Source: Azospirillum doebereinerae | GTDB lineage: Bacteria; Pseudomonadota; Alphaproteobacteria; Azospirillales; Azospirillaceae | NCBI RefSeq assembly: GCF_003989665.1 | Contig: NZ_RZIJ01000016.1 | Location: forward strand, 1-64,000 | Length of the DNA stretch: 64,000 nucleotides | Reading direction: 5' to 3' | In this document: positions 29,589 to 39,498 of the stretch, in pieces | Position numbering within the stretch: the stretch's first letter is position 1 | Layout: the number at the start of each line of letters is the position of its first letter | Program-made: the position numbers and the translations under genes | Notes under the pieces: generated by a model | Database searches by the model: none | The model's input: only the letters and a program-made list of their open reading frames with translations | Told to the model about the DNA's origin: nothing

Positions 29589-30704
29589 ATGCGACGCCGC
29601 GTCCTGCTTGGTCTGATGTCCGCCGCCGCCGCCGTGGCGGCCCTGCTGCCGTCGCGTTCGGCGCGGGCCGCGCGCGAGGCGTCCAGGGACACCGCCTTCC
29701 TGGTCGGCATGACCCGCACCCACGCCCTGCCCCGCTTCGAGGCCTTCGCCACGGCGGCCACGGCCTACGCCGAGCGGCTCGACCGCTTCGCCGCCTCCCC
29801 CGACGCCGCCGGGCTGGAGGAGAGCCGCGCCGCCCACCGCGCCGTGACCGACGCCTGGGCCAGCGTGCAGCATTTGCGCCCCGGCCCGCTGACCATGGAT
29901 CTGCGCGCCGACCGCATCTCCTTCTGGCCCGAGCGGCCGGGCGTGGTCCAGCGCCAGATCGCCCAGATCCTGCGCGACCGCAACCCGAAGCTTCTGGAGC
30001 CGGGCGCGCTCGCCCGCCAGAGCGCCGCCGTGCAGGGGCTGACGGTGCTGGAGCGCCTGCTGTTCGACGAGAACGTCACCGCCGACGCCTTCACCGGCGA
30101 CGACGCCAAGCGCTTCCGTGGCGCCCTGGCCGTGGCCGCCGCCCGCAACCTCGCCGCCATGGCCGCCGATTCGCGCGACGGCTGGAAGGCGCTCGAGGGG
30201 CCGCTGGCCGCCGGGGAGCCGACCATCCTCGGCCCGACCCCGGCGGAAGCGGTCAACACGCTGTTCGCCTCCGCGATCACCGCCATGCAGATCGTCGTCG
30301 ACCAGAAGCTGATGGCCCCGCTCGGCACCGGCGTGACCGAGGCCAAGCCGGCGGTGGTCGAGGCGCTGCGCAGCGGCCGCTCCGTGCGCAACATCGTCCT
30401 CAACCTGGAAGCGATGCGGGCGCTGATGCTGGGCGAGGCCGACGGCCCCGGCTTCGCGTCGCTGCTGCCCGCCAACGCGGACGGCGCCACCGCCCGCCAA
30501 GCCCTCGACGAGAGCTTCGCCGCCGCCATCGGCGCGGCGGCGGCGATCCCGGCCCCGCTGAACGTCGCGGTCGCCGACCCGGCGCTGCACAAGAAGGCGG
30601 ACGGCGCGCTGCGCCTGATCAAGGCGGCGCGGGTCGAGATGCTGGGCACGCTGGCCCCGCTGCTGGAGATCACGCTGGGCTTCAACGAGTTGGACGGGGA
30701 CTGA
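29589..30704 (+). CDS. Second imelysin-family protein, divergent motif
   Basis: The start at the ATG at 29589 gives 371 residues with a signal peptide (about 1-27, SARA-A). The helical imelysin fold is recognisable (SRAAHRAVTDAWASVQHLRPGPL near 80; RISFWPERPGVVQRQI). At the GxHxxE position the sequence is Gly150-Leu-Thr152-Val-Leu-Glu155: the His is replaced by Thr, as in the shorter imelysin group that accompanies di-heme oxidoreductases. A role in periplasmic iron handling is inferred from the family and the operon. Only four bases separate it from the DUF1513 gene. Confidence 0.88.
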   Translation: MRRRVLLGLMSAAAAVAALLPSRSARAAREASRDTAFLVGMTRTHALPRFEAFATAATAYAERLDRFAASPDAAGLEESRAAHRAVTDAWASVQHLRPGPLTMDLRADRISFWPERPGVVQRQIAQILRDRNPKLLEPGALARQSAAVQGLTVLERLLFDENVTADAFTGDDAKRFRGALAVAAARNLAAMAADSRDGWKALEGPLAAGEPTILGPTPAEAVNTLFASAITAMQIVVDQKLMAPLGTGVTEAKPAVVEALRSGRSVRNIVLNLEAMRALMLGEADGPGFASLLPANADGATARQALDESFAAAIGAAAAIPAPLNVAVADPALHKKADGALRLIKAARVEMLGTLAPLLEITLGFNELDGD

Positions 30705-30708
30705 GGCC

Positions 30709-31830
30709 ATGACGCTGAACCGCCGGAACATCATGGGCCTGCTGGGCGGCGGGGCACTCGGCAGCGGCCTGCTCGACGCCTTTTCCGGCCTCGCCCGCGC
30801 GCTGGGCGCCGGGGGCAAACCAGTCTATCTCAACGCCTACGCCACCGCCGGGGCAACGCCGGACTTCGGCGTCGCCGGGCTCGGCGAGGCCGGCGCGGTG
30901 CTGTTCACCACGCCGACGCCGGGCCGCGCCCACGCCATCGAGCCGCACCCGACCCGCGCCGAGGCCGTCGCCTTCGCCCGCCGGCCGGGCCGCTGGTTCA
31001 TGCCGCTGTCGCTGACGGACGGCGCGCCGGGCGCGGTGGTGAAGGCACCGGACGACCGCCGCTTCACCGGCCACGGGGTGTTCTCCGCCGACGGGGCGCT
31101 GCTCTACGTCGCCGAGGATGACGTGCCGAACGAGGTCGGCGCCATCGGCGTCTACGACGCCAACGACGGCTACCGCCGGCTGGGCGCCCTGCCGACGCAC
31201 GGGCTGGGGCCGCACGAACTGCTGCTGATGGCGGACGGCGCGGTGCTGGCCGTCGCCAACGGCGGCGTCATCACCCATCCCGACACCGGCCGCGCCAAGC
31301 TGAACCTCGACGAGATGGACAGCAGCCTGACCTATGTCGAGGCGGCGACCGGCCGGCTGATCGACAAGGCCCGGCTGCCGGCGGAGCATTCCAACCTCGG
31401 CATGCGCCACATCGCCCTGCTCGACGACGGCGCCATCGCGTTCGGCGTGCAGGACGAGCGCCCGAACGGCGAACTCCAGCCGCTGACCGGCACCCACAAG
31501 CCGGGCGGACCGGCCCCACGCCTGTTCGACGCCCCGGAAGACCTGCTGATCACCCTGGACGGCTACATCGGCAGCGTCGCCTCGGACGGGAAGGTGCTCG
31601 CCGCCAGTTCGCCCAAGGGCGGGCTGATCGCGCTGTGGGACGGGGCGAGCGGCGACTGGCTCGGCTCCACCAAGCTGCCCGACGGCTGCGGTCTGGCCGC
31701 CGGCAGGGAGGGCTTCGTCGCCACCAGCGGCCTCGGCGTGATCGAGACGCTGTCGGCCAGGGACGCGGCAGCGGCGGCCGAGCGGCGCACCCCGGCCTAC
31801 CGCTGGGACAACCACCTGACGCGGGTCTGA
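30709..31830 (+). CDS. DUF1513-family periplasmic beta-propeller protein
   Basis: The 373-residue protein starts with a Tat-like signal (NRRNIMGLLGGGALGSGLL). It has DUF1513 landmarks: TPTPGRAHAIEPHPTRAEAVAFARRPG, FTGHGVFSADGALLYVAEDD, GLGPHELLLMADG and LDEMDSSLTYVEAATGRLI. The family forms a seven-bladed-propeller-like exported protein and nearly always ends imelysin/di-heme operons, so an iron-related role is inferred; no enzymatic function is known. Four bases separate it from the preceding imelysin gene, and it closes the operon. Confidence 0.88.
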   Translation: MTLNRRNIMGLLGGGALGSGLLDAFSGLARALGAGGKPVYLNAYATAGATPDFGVAGLGEAGAVLFTTPTPGRAHAIEPHPTRAEAVAFARRPGRWFMPLSLTDGAPGAVVKAPDDRRFTGHGVFSADGALLYVAEDDVPNEVGAIGVYDANDGYRRLGALPTHGLGPHELLLMADGAVLAVANGGVITHPDTGRAKLNLDEMDSSLTYVEAATGRLIDKARLPAEHSNLGMRHIALLDDGAIAFGVQDERPNGELQPLTGTHKPGGPAPRLFDAPEDLLITLDGYIGSVASDGKVLAASSPKGGLIALWDGASGDWLGSTKLPDGCGLAAGREGFVATSGLGVIETLSARDAAAAAERRTPAYRWDNHLTRV

Positions 31831-31960
31831 CGGCTCTTTCCTCCATCGACGGAGCGGCCGGCGGCGGGGCAGACCCGCGCCGGGCGCGGATTGAACGACG
31901 CCGGGCGGACTCCTACCCTCTCAAGGGCAAGGCCAACCGCCCTCCCGACGCCCCCCGACG

Positions 31961-32974
31961 ATGGACAAGCCCATGATTCCCTTTTCCGTTCTCGACCTCA
32001 GCCCGATCGTCCAGGGGGCGACGGCGGCGGATTCCTTCCGCAACACGCTGGACCTCGCCCAGCACGCCGAGGCCTGGGGGTACAAGCGCTACTGGCTGGC
32101 CGAGCACCACAACATGCCGGGCATCGCCAGCGCCGCCACCGCCGTGGTCATCGGCCACGTCGCCGCCGGGACCAAGACCATCCGCGTCGGCTCGGGCGGA
32201 ATCATGCTGCCCAACCACGCCCCGCTGGTGATCGCCGAGCAGTTCGGCACGCTGGCCTCGCTGTTCCCCGGCCGCATCGACCTCGGCCTCGGCCGGGCGC
32301 CGGGAACCGACATGATGACCGCCCGCGCCCTGCGCCGCGACCGCAGCGACAACGGCGACCGCTTCCCGCAGGATGTCGTCGAACTCCAGATGTATTTCGA
32401 GGAGCCCGAGCCCAACCAGCCGATCCGCGCCGTGCCGGGCGCCGGGCTGTTGGTGCCGATCTGGCTGCTCGGCTCCAGCCTGTTCAGCGCGCAGTTGGCG
32501 GCGATGATGGGCCTGCCCTTCGCCTTCGCCTCGCATTTCGCGCCGGACATGCTGATGGAGGCCTTCGCCATCTACCGCGCCCGCTTCGAGCCCTCGGCGG
32601 CGCTCGACCGCCCGCACGCGATGGTCGCGGTCAACCTGTTCGCCGCCGACACCGAGACCGAGGCGCGGCGGCTGTTCAGCTCCGCCCAGCAGCAGTTCGC
32701 CAACCTGCGGCGCGGCACGCCGGGACCGCTGCCGGCCCCGATTGACGATATCAACACCTTCTGGCGGCCGGGCGAGCAGGCCATGGTGGAGCGCGCGCTC
32801 GCGGTGTCCGCCGTGGGGACGCCCGACATGGTGGAGTCCCGGCTGCGCGAGGTCATCCGCGCCACCCAGCCCGACGAGGTGATCCTCGCCGGCCAGATCT
32901 TCGACCACGCCGCCCGCCTGCGCTCGTTCCAGATCGGGGCGGAGGTGCGGGACCGGTTGGGGAGCGTTGCCTAG
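31961..32974 (+). CDS. LLM-class (luciferase-like) flavin-dependent monooxygenase
   Basis: The 337-residue protein follows the bacterial-luciferase TIM-barrel pattern: [83 protein letters not shown]. This is the sub-group of YhbW-like proteins using reduced FMN supplied by a separate reductase. The substrate is unknown. The start may be the ATG at 31961 or four codons later at 31973; neither has a clear ribosome binding site. It is not obviously linked to the iron operon 130 bases upstream. Confidence 0.88.
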   Translation: MDKPMIPFSVLDLSPIVQGATAADSFRNTLDLAQHAEAWGYKRYWLAEHHNMPGIASAATAVVIGHVAAGTKTIRVGSGGIMLPNHAPLVIAEQFGTLASLFPGRIDLGLGRAPGTDMMTARALRRDRSDNGDRFPQDVVELQMYFEEPEPNQPIRAVPGAGLLVPIWLLGSSLFSAQLAAMMGLPFAFASHFAPDMLMEAFAIYRARFEPSAALDRPHAMVAVNLFAADTETEARRLFSSAQQQFANLRRGTPGPLPAPIDDINTFWRPGEQAMVERALAVSAVGTPDMVESRLREVIRATQPDEVILAGQIFDHAARLRSFQIGAEVRDRLGSVA

Positions 32975-32985
32975 CGGGGTCTTTC

Positions 32986-33014
32986 CCCCCTCCCCCGCCC
33001 AGCGCAGGAGGGGG
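32986..33014. repeat. Short palindrome of the GGGGGAGG class, possible terminator
   Basis: CCCCCTCC (32986-32993) pairs with GGAGGGGG (33007-33014). It lies in the 56-base gap between convergent genes and resembles one arm of the REP-like elements elsewhere in the window. It may serve as a bidirectional terminator, although no T-run follows. Confidence 0.5.
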
Positions 33015-33030
33015 CAAGCGGCGTGACCTC

Positions 33031-34077
33031 TTACGCCCCGGTGACCTTTCGGCAACGCCGCTTGAGCAGCGCCAGGGCACCCGCCGCCTGTTCGCCTTCC
33101 AGCGTGAACAGGCGGTCGTCCAGCAGACGGCCTTCCGAATCGTAGGCGCGGACGTGCAAGCCGGCGACCGTGTCGGCCACCGTCGCGTCGATCACGCCGT
33201 CGGCGGTCTCGTTGCTGGCGATGTCGAGGAAATCCGCCACCTCGTCCAGCTCACCGTCGGCCTGCCACGCCTCGTCCGCCGTGAAGTCCAGCAGATCGGT
33301 CAGCCCGCCGATCGGCTCGCAGCGCCGCACGCGCGGGTCGGCCGCGCGCACCGCGTCGGAGAAGGCGGCCATCGCCTCCTTGATCCGCAGTTCCTCCGCC
33401 GGGTCGATCTCCGGCTCCTCGGCCTGCGGCAGGCCGAAGTTCAGCGGGTCGGGGATCGCCTCGGCCGAGGCGGCGCTGGCGTCATCGCTCTCCTCGACCA
33501 GCCCGACCACGGCGACGAAGCGCGGGCCGGGGGTGTCCTCGGCGGGCAGGACGGGGGCCAGCAGGTCCTGCTTGCGCACGAAGTCGGCGGCCTCGTCGGT
33601 CGAGGCCAGCAGGCGGTGCAGCAGGGTGCGGCGGTCGGCGGCCTCCAGATAGGCCAGCGGCTCCGGGTCCAGCCACAGCGGCAGCAGGCGGGTGTCGGCG
33701 GCGTTCTCCAGCAGGCCCGACGAGTCGAGCGCGCGCTCGATGGCCTCGGCCGGCGGGGCCTCGGTCAGATCGCCCTCGACCTCCACGGCCAGCCAGAACA
33801 GCGTCACCGTCGACGGGTCGCCGTAGCTGTCGGTGCGCTGGAGCGTCTCGGAGAAGGCGTCGACCTCGTCGATGAAGGCGTAGGATTCGTCCTCGCGCAG
33901 CTTGGCGATGGCGGCCTCGATCACCGGCTGGCGGCCGGAATCGAGCACCTCGTCCAGCAGCACGCCGAAGCGCTGGTCGTTGCTGCGCCACAACCTGATC
34001 AGCCGGTCGGCCGGCGTGCCCGTGAAGGAGCCGCCTTTTCCGCCGCTGCCGTTCGCCCCGTCGTTCCGCTTCGCCAT
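33031..34077 (-). CDS. Unknown acidic cytoplasmic protein, DUF6178-like appearance
   Basis: The ATG at 34077 gives 348 residues. The product has no signal or membrane segment, is rich in Asp/Glu/Ala and strongly helical. Conserved-looking stretches include LIRLWRSNDQRFGVLLDEVLDSGRQP, YGDPSTVTLFWLAVEVEGDL, LPLWLDPEPLAYLEAADRRTLLHRLLASTDEAADF and FTLEGEQAAGALALLKRRC. The two-part layout with a central acidic linker (about 205-230) is the main structural feature. The resemblance to DUF6178 is a weak impression and no function can be given. It converges on the oxidoreductase gene and is divergent from the small gene at 34250. Confidence 0.72.
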   Translation of the reverse strand: MAKRNDGANGSGGKGGSFTGTPADRLIRLWRSNDQRFGVLLDEVLDSGRQPVIEAAIAKLREDESYAFIDEVDAFSETLQRTDSYGDPSTVTLFWLAVEVEGDLTEAPPAEAIERALDSSGLLENAADTRLLPLWLDPEPLAYLEAADRRTLLHRLLASTDEAADFVRKQDLLAPVLPAEDTPGPRFVAVVGLVEESDDASAASAEAIPDPLNFGLPQAEEPEIDPAEELRIKEAMAAFSDAVRAADPRVRRCEPIGGLTDLLDFTADEAWQADGELDEVADFLDIASNETADGVIDATVADTVAGLHVRAYDSEGRLLDDRLFTLEGEQAAGALALLKRRCRKVTGA

Positions 34078-34249
34078 GATGCCCGTCCCCAACGCTCGTT
34101 CGCGGCGACCATAGGAGCGGCGCGGCGCGCTGTCGACCGTCCTCTTGGGGGGAGGCCCGCGGATCTCCCCGGAAGAATTGACACACCCGCCGGGCGCCGC
34201 GACCGGCTTTTATGGAGGGGCGGGAAAACCGGGAGCGCGAAGGGCGGGG

Positions 34250-34630
34250 ATGGACGGGGGAGAGGACGGCAAGGGGCTGGACACGCTGCTGCTCGCGGCG
34301 GAGACGCTGCCGCACGACGGGGCGGATTCGTGGGAGCTCGACCTGTTTCGGATCGCGTTGCGCATCGCCCGCTCCACCGAGGCGGCGGTCGATCTCAAGC
34401 GCGCCGACCTCGCCTTCAAGGCGCTGCCCGACCGGCTGCGGCTGCCGCTGGCCGAACGCGCCGCCCAGTTGGCCCGGCGCGAGGCGGAACGGGCGGCCGG
34501 GCGGGAAGGGGCCAAGGGCGCGTCCGGCCTGCTGCGGCGCCTGGGCCGCCGCGCCGCGCCCGGCAGCGGCAGCACCGCGAAGGAACGGCTGCTGCGCGAA
34601 TTGAGCCTGGATCGCCTCTCCGATTCGTAA
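34250..34630 (+). CDS. Small unknown helical protein (126 residues)
   Basis: The ATG at 34250 is preceded by an AGGGCGGGG purine run; a longer in-frame version from 34145 is less likely. The product contains LDTLLLAAETLPHDGADSWELDLFRIALRIARSTEAAVDL followed by an Arg/Ala-rich helix and a basic tail. It has no signal or membrane span. I do not recognise the family. It is transcribed 107 bases ahead of the lytic transglycosylase gene and divergent from the unknown gene at 34077. Confidence 0.55.
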   Translation: MDGGEDGKGLDTLLLAAETLPHDGADSWELDLFRIALRIARSTEAAVDLKRADLAFKALPDRLRLPLAERAAQLARREAERAAGREGAKGASGLLRRLGRRAAPGSGSTAKERLLRELSLDRLSDS

Positions 34631-34736
34631 TCCCACCACCTCCACCTTGGGCGAAGGTCACAGCGCCGACGGTTTACGGGCCGGCGTGGATGTGCAATCG
34701 TCCCCCCTCCAAATTGAGTGGGTTCGTGGGAAGAGA

Positions 34737-35789
34737 ATGAGGGCTCCCGTGCGTCGCGTGAAGCCGTTGCTGGCCTGTGCCGTTTTGTCCGCCATCCTGT
34801 CCGCCTGCGCCAGCGGCGGCAGCGGGCCGCGCAGCGTGTCCCAGGCCGAGATCGACGCGCATGTCGCGGAGGCCTCCAAGCGTTTCGACATGCCGGAGCT
34901 GTGGATCCGCGAGGTCATCCGCCAGGAGAGCGGCGGGCGCACCACCATGAACGGGCGCCCCATCGTCAGCAAGGCCGGCGCCATGGGGCTGATGCAGGTG
35001 ATGCCGGCCACCTACGACGAGATGCGGCGCAAGCACGACCTCGGCTCCGACCCCTACGATCCGCACGACAACATCGTCGCCGGCACCGCCTATCTGCGCG
35101 AGATGTACAACCTGTTCGGCGCGCCGGGGTTCCTCGGCGCCTACAACTGCGGGCCGGGCTGCTACGGCGACTATCTGGCCGGCAAGCGCAGCCTGCCCGG
35201 CGAGACCAAGCGCTACATCGCCTCGGTCGGCCCGCGCCTGAACCGCACCCCGTCGCCGACCGGCACCGACATCGTGCTGGTCAGCGCCACGGAAGCGGCG
35301 CCCTATTCGGCTCCGCCAGCGGCCGCCGCGCCCTCCTACACGCCGCCGGCGTACACCCCGCCGCCGTACACGCCGCCCGCCTACACCCCGCCGGCCGCGC
35401 GCCAGCCGGTCACCGTCGCGGCCCTGCCGTCGCCGATCGCCACCCAGTCCGGTCCGGTCCGGGTGGTGGCGCCCGACAGCACGCCGCCCGACGTGCGGGT
35501 CTCGCCGCCGGCCCCGTCGATGGGCGGAAGCTCCGGCGGCGGGGTGTGGACGGTTCAGCTCGGCGCCTTCAAGTCGGCCGAGGACAGCACGCGGGTGATC
35601 GACCGCGCCCGCCGCTCGCTGCCCGGCGCGCTGTCGCGCACCCAGAAGATCGTCCAGTCGGTGGACACCCAGACGGGGCCGCTCTACCGCGCCCGCCTGA
35701 CCGGCCTGTCGCAGCAGGACGCCGCCACCGCGTGCAGCGGTCTGGTCGGGCTCGGGATGGCGTGCTTCGTGGTGGCGCCGGGGGCGTGA
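34737..35789 (+). CDS. Lytic transglycosylase lipoprotein with SPOR domain
   Basis: The ATG at 34737 opens a lipoprotein signal (LLACAVLSAILSAC); the frame extends upstream without such a signal. The catalytic domain (about 40-180) is of SLT type: IREVIRQESGGR with Glu64, GAMGLMQVMPATY, NIVAGTAYLREMYNLFG and FLGAYNCGPG. A Pro-rich linker repeats YTPP five times (about 200-220), and a SPOR domain (about 265-350, VWTVQLGAFKSAED) targets denuded glycan. The enzyme cleaves peptidoglycan between MurNAc and GlcNAc, probably at division or turnover sites. The domain order differs from RlpA, which has a DPBB domain. It is convergent with the SDR gene. Confidence 0.9.
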   Translation: MRAPVRRVKPLLACAVLSAILSACASGGSGPRSVSQAEIDAHVAEASKRFDMPELWIREVIRQESGGRTTMNGRPIVSKAGAMGLMQVMPATYDEMRRKHDLGSDPYDPHDNIVAGTAYLREMYNLFGAPGFLGAYNCGPGCYGDYLAGKRSLPGETKRYIASVGPRLNRTPSPTGTDIVLVSATEAAPYSAPPAAAAPSYTPPAYTPPPYTPPAYTPPAARQPVTVAALPSPIATQSGPVRVVAPDSTPPDVRVSPPAPSMGGSSGGGVWTVQLGAFKSAEDSTRVIDRARRSLPGALSRTQKIVQSVDTQTGPLYRARLTGLSQQDAATACSGLVGLGMACFVVAPGA

Positions 35790-35808
35790 GGATCGGCGTG
35801 GGGACGGG

Positions 35809-36606
<798 letters not shown>

Positions 36607-36670
36607 CGCCTGTGTCCCCCGTCCCGGTTTCCCAAGAGAAGACGGCGGCGGGGGGTGAAGGTTCCGGCGG

Positions 36671-39367
36671 CTACGCCGACAGGTCCGCCGTGATCGCGTA
36701 GACGCCGGTGTCCCAGCGGGCGATGGTGGTGTCGAAACCGCCGCTGCCGCCCAGCACGTCGAAGGACTGGCTGGTGTGGTGGATCAGATCCTCCACCCGG
36801 TAATGACCGTCCTTCAGGCTCAGTTCGACATGGGTGGCGACCGCCTTGCGCGCGGCGGTGTCGTCGAAATCGACGCGGTCCGACGCCACCACGATCAGCC
36901 GGTCGCTCTGGTCGTAGAAGCCATAGCCGGTGATCTGCGCGTCCGGGTCCTTGTCGGTGAAGCTCAAGGGATGGCGGTAGCCGATGGCCTCGTCCCCCAC
37001 CAGCACCGGGGCCGTGGCCTTCAGGGCGTTGATCTCGGCGTCGGTGAACAGGTCCTTCCCGTTGTAGCTCCGCTGCGGGATGATCCAGGCGCTGGGGGCG
37101 CTGGCCGCCGTGACGCTGGGCAGCGCCGCGTCGCTGACGTAGGTGCCGAAGGGAACGCCGGCATCGTGCAGCCTGGTGATCGGGGTCAGCAACTCGCCCA
37201 GATAAGCGTTGCCGATGTCATTGCCGGTCGGCTCCAGCGCGTTCATCGCCCGCTCGGCGTTGACGCTGTAGTAGAGCGCCGGCCCGAAGGAGCGCGTCGG
37301 CACGATGTCGCGCAGCAGGCTCAGCCAGCTCTCCTCGACCTGCCCCCAGTCGTGGTAGCTGCGCGACCAGGATTCCGCCGCGCGGCGGATGCCGCCGTCG
37401 GCGTCCATGATGTTGGTCCAGCCGCTTTGCAGCCAGGTCTGCTCCAGCCGGCCCCAACCCAGTTCGTCGCGGGCGGCGGTGCCGGCGACGCCGGCGTAGA
37501 GGCTGTCCACCGCGCCCCAATAGTCGTTCTCCGACGAGGACAGCATGTGGCCGTAATGGCCCTCCGGCGCGCGGGCGGCGTGGAGGCCCAGCATCGCCTG
37601 CTCGTAGGAGGCCGGGGCCTGCTTGTGCTGCATCTCGAAGCGTTCGAGCGTCTGCACGTTGAACAGGATGTCCTTGAGGTTCATCGTCTCGCCCAGCACC
37701 CGCACGTCCACCCCGGCGTATTCGCGCATCGCGGCCGGCGTGAAGGAGACCTGGGTGGACAGCCACGCCGGCTTCCCCGTGTGCTTGACGATGGCTTCGT
37801 CCAGCGCCTTCCAGCCATAGGCCCAGCCGTCCACGAAGTAGTCGAGGTATTCGGTCGGGTGGTTGGCTCGGATGTCCGCCGCCTGCTGGACCAGGGTGGA
37901 GCCGGCCACCGTGATCCCGCTCTTGGCCGAGAATTCGGCGATCATCCGCGTGTTGAAAGAGTTCATCACGCCGGAATGCGGGCTGCCGTCGTAGAAATCG
38001 GCGAACTCGAAGCCGCGCGTTCCGGTGTGGGCGGCGAGCCGGCCCAGCTTGTCGGCCAGCCAGTCGGCGTAATGCGCGGTGCCGCCGGTCCAGCCGGCCG
38101 GCGCGTCGGCCGCGTCCAGCGGCATCAAGGGACTGACGTACCCCCAGCCGTAAGGATCGGCGGCGGTGGCGTGGTGGATGGCGCCCTGCGCGTCGCGGCC
38201 GAGATACTGCGGGTGGGCCTGCACCCAGGCCACCCAGGCCTTGTGCCCGGCCAGATTGGCGAATTGGCCGCCCGGCAGCGAATACTCCATGGTGTCTTCC
38301 CACGACTGCAGGCCGATGACCGGCAGCACGCCGGCCGCTTCGTGCGAGGCCGCGAGTTCGCGCGTCTCCTTCATGTGCGCGGCGCTGGCGTAGTCGGGGA
38401 CGGACTCCCAGAACAGATGCTGGGGCGCCAGCCCGCGGTCGGCGCCCCAGGAGATGGTCGAGACCTCGCCGGCCAGCGGCGGCCGGTCGGAGCTGACGTT
38501 GCCTGTGTTGCCGCGGTCGGGCTTGGGCGCGGCGGGGAGCGCCGCCACCGGGGCGGCGAAGATCTCACGGGCGACGGCGAAGCCCAGCGTGCCGTTCCAC
38601 CACAGGCCCGTCTGGCCGGCGACCACGTCGCGGCCGTCCAGCGCGCCCTTGTCGTAGGTGACGGTGGGGGCGGTGGCCTGGATCACCGTGCCGTTGACGG
38701 CGATGGAGCCGACGTGGAGGCTGCGGTCCTGCCCGTTGACGACGCCGTCGTTGTCGTACTGGATCTGGATCCTGTGGGCCTGGGTCGGATCGACGTCCAC
38801 CTTGAAGGCGTAAGCAGCGGAACCGGTCGTCGCGACCTTGGCCTCGCCCACCGCCTTGCCGTCGATCAGCAGCTTGAAATGCGGCGGCACGCCGCCGGCG
38901 CTGGTGCCCCAGGCGTTGACCACGATGTCGGTGGAACGGGTCGCGATCGGGGCCGGGGCGGGGAACAGCGTCGCCGGCAGCGCGACGTTCAGCGCGCCGC
39001 CCCAATACAGCGCCTCCTGACCCTTGACCACGTCCTTGCCGTCCACCGCGCCCTTGTCGTAGCGGACCGAGGCGTCGGTGGCCGCGATGGTCTGGCCGTT
39101 GACGGTGACGGAGCGGACGAAGAGGTTGCGGTCCTCGCCGTTCTTCTGCCCGTCGTTGTCATAGACCAGTTGCAGGCTGTGCGCGGTGTCCGGGGCCACC
39201 AGGGCGGTGACGCTGTAGCGCCCGGCCGTGGCGGAGGCGACGGTCGCCTGTCCGATGGTGGTTCCGTCCAGCTTCAGCGCCAGATGCGGCCAGACGCCGC
39301 CCGCCGCCTGTCCCCAGGCATCGACCACAAAGGTCACCTGGATCGGGCGGCTTTGATTCGTTGTCAT
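36671..39367 (-). CDS. Large protein with two CBM60-like modules and an unassigned catalytic-type domain
   Basis: The 898-residue product begins with two tandem modules (about 8-135 and 146-275). Each has an AWGxxAGGVxPH...DG opening, a YDNDG block (69-73 and 204-208) followed by DRNL/DRSL, and a conserved VxYDKGAxDGxDVVxGQ...W tail. This matches CBM60, the calcium-dependent xylan/beta-glycan binding domain. Residues about 300-840 form a large alpha/beta, barrel-like region (GTRGFEFADFYDGSPHSG; LSTQVSFTPAAMREYAGVDVRVLGETMN) I cannot assign to a GH family. There is no N-terminal signal peptide, so export, if any, could be by a type I system with the C-terminus. It borders the polysaccharide genes, suggesting a glycan-active role. 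Confidence 0.8.
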   Translation of the reverse strand: MTTNQSRPIQVTFVVDAWGQAAGGVWPHLALKLDGTTIGQATVASATAGRYSVTALVAPDTAHSLQLVYDNDGQKNGEDRNLFVRSVTVNGQTIAATDASVRYDKGAVDGKDVVKGQEALYWGGALNVALPATLFPAPAPIATRSTDIVVNAWGTSAGGVPPHFKLLIDGKAVGEAKVATTGSAAYAFKVDVDPTQAHRIQIQYDNDGVVNGQDRSLHVGSIAVNGTVIQATAPTVTYDKGALDGRDVVAGQTGLWWNGTLGFAVAREIFAAPVAALPAAPKPDRGNTGNVSSDRPPLAGEVSTISWGADRGLAPQHLFWESVPDYASAAHMKETRELAASHEAAGVLPVIGLQSWEDTMEYSLPGGQFANLAGHKAWVAWVQAHPQYLGRDAQGAIHHATAADPYGWGYVSPLMPLDAADAPAGWTGGTAHYADWLADKLGRLAAHTGTRGFEFADFYDGSPHSGVMNSFNTRMIAEFSAKSGITVAGSTLVQQAADIRANHPTEYLDYFVDGWAYGWKALDEAIVKHTGKPAWLSTQVSFTPAAMREYAGVDVRVLGETMNLKDILFNVQTLERFEMQHKQAPASYEQAMLGLHAARAPEGHYGHMLSSSENDYWGAVDSLYAGVAGTAARDELGWGRLEQTWLQSGWTNIMDADGGIRRAAESWSRSYHDWGQVEESWLSLLRDIVPTRSFGPALYYSVNAERAMNALEPTGNDIGNAYLGELLTPITRLHDAGVPFGTYVSDAALPSVTAASAPSAWIIPQRSYNGKDLFTDAEINALKATAPVLVGDEAIGYRHPLSFTDKDPDAQITGYGFYDQSDRLIVVASDRVDFDDTAARKAVATHVELSLKDGHYRVEDLIHHTSQSFDVLGGSGGFDTTIARWDTGVYAITADLSA

Positions 39368-39463
39368 TTTGTTAATCCTTGCAACGGCCCTTCATCGAAC
39401 AATTTTTCAAAAACCGAGATGAAGCCGTCATGTTCTTTCGCCGAGCGGCTTTTGACATTCATT

Positions 39464-39476
39464 TGTGATGATCACA
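39464..39476. promoter_or_regulatory. Operator-like palindrome TGTGAT-G-ATCACA
   Basis: Both arms are perfect around a single central base. The core GTGAT-N-ATCAC is the same as in the palindrome at 2165-2181. The spacing is too short for a CRP site (which has six central bases) and the arms differ from an FNR site. It is positioned to act on either divergent gene. Confidence 0.5.
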
Positions 39477-39498
39477 TATGATAAAGATGGGATATGAT

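Noticed and set aside
36776-39481. A 901-codon plus-strand frame opposite the CBM60-like gene
   Set aside because: The minus frame has internal repeats and motifs; the plus frame is His/Arg/Gly-rich antisense typical of GC-rich DNA.
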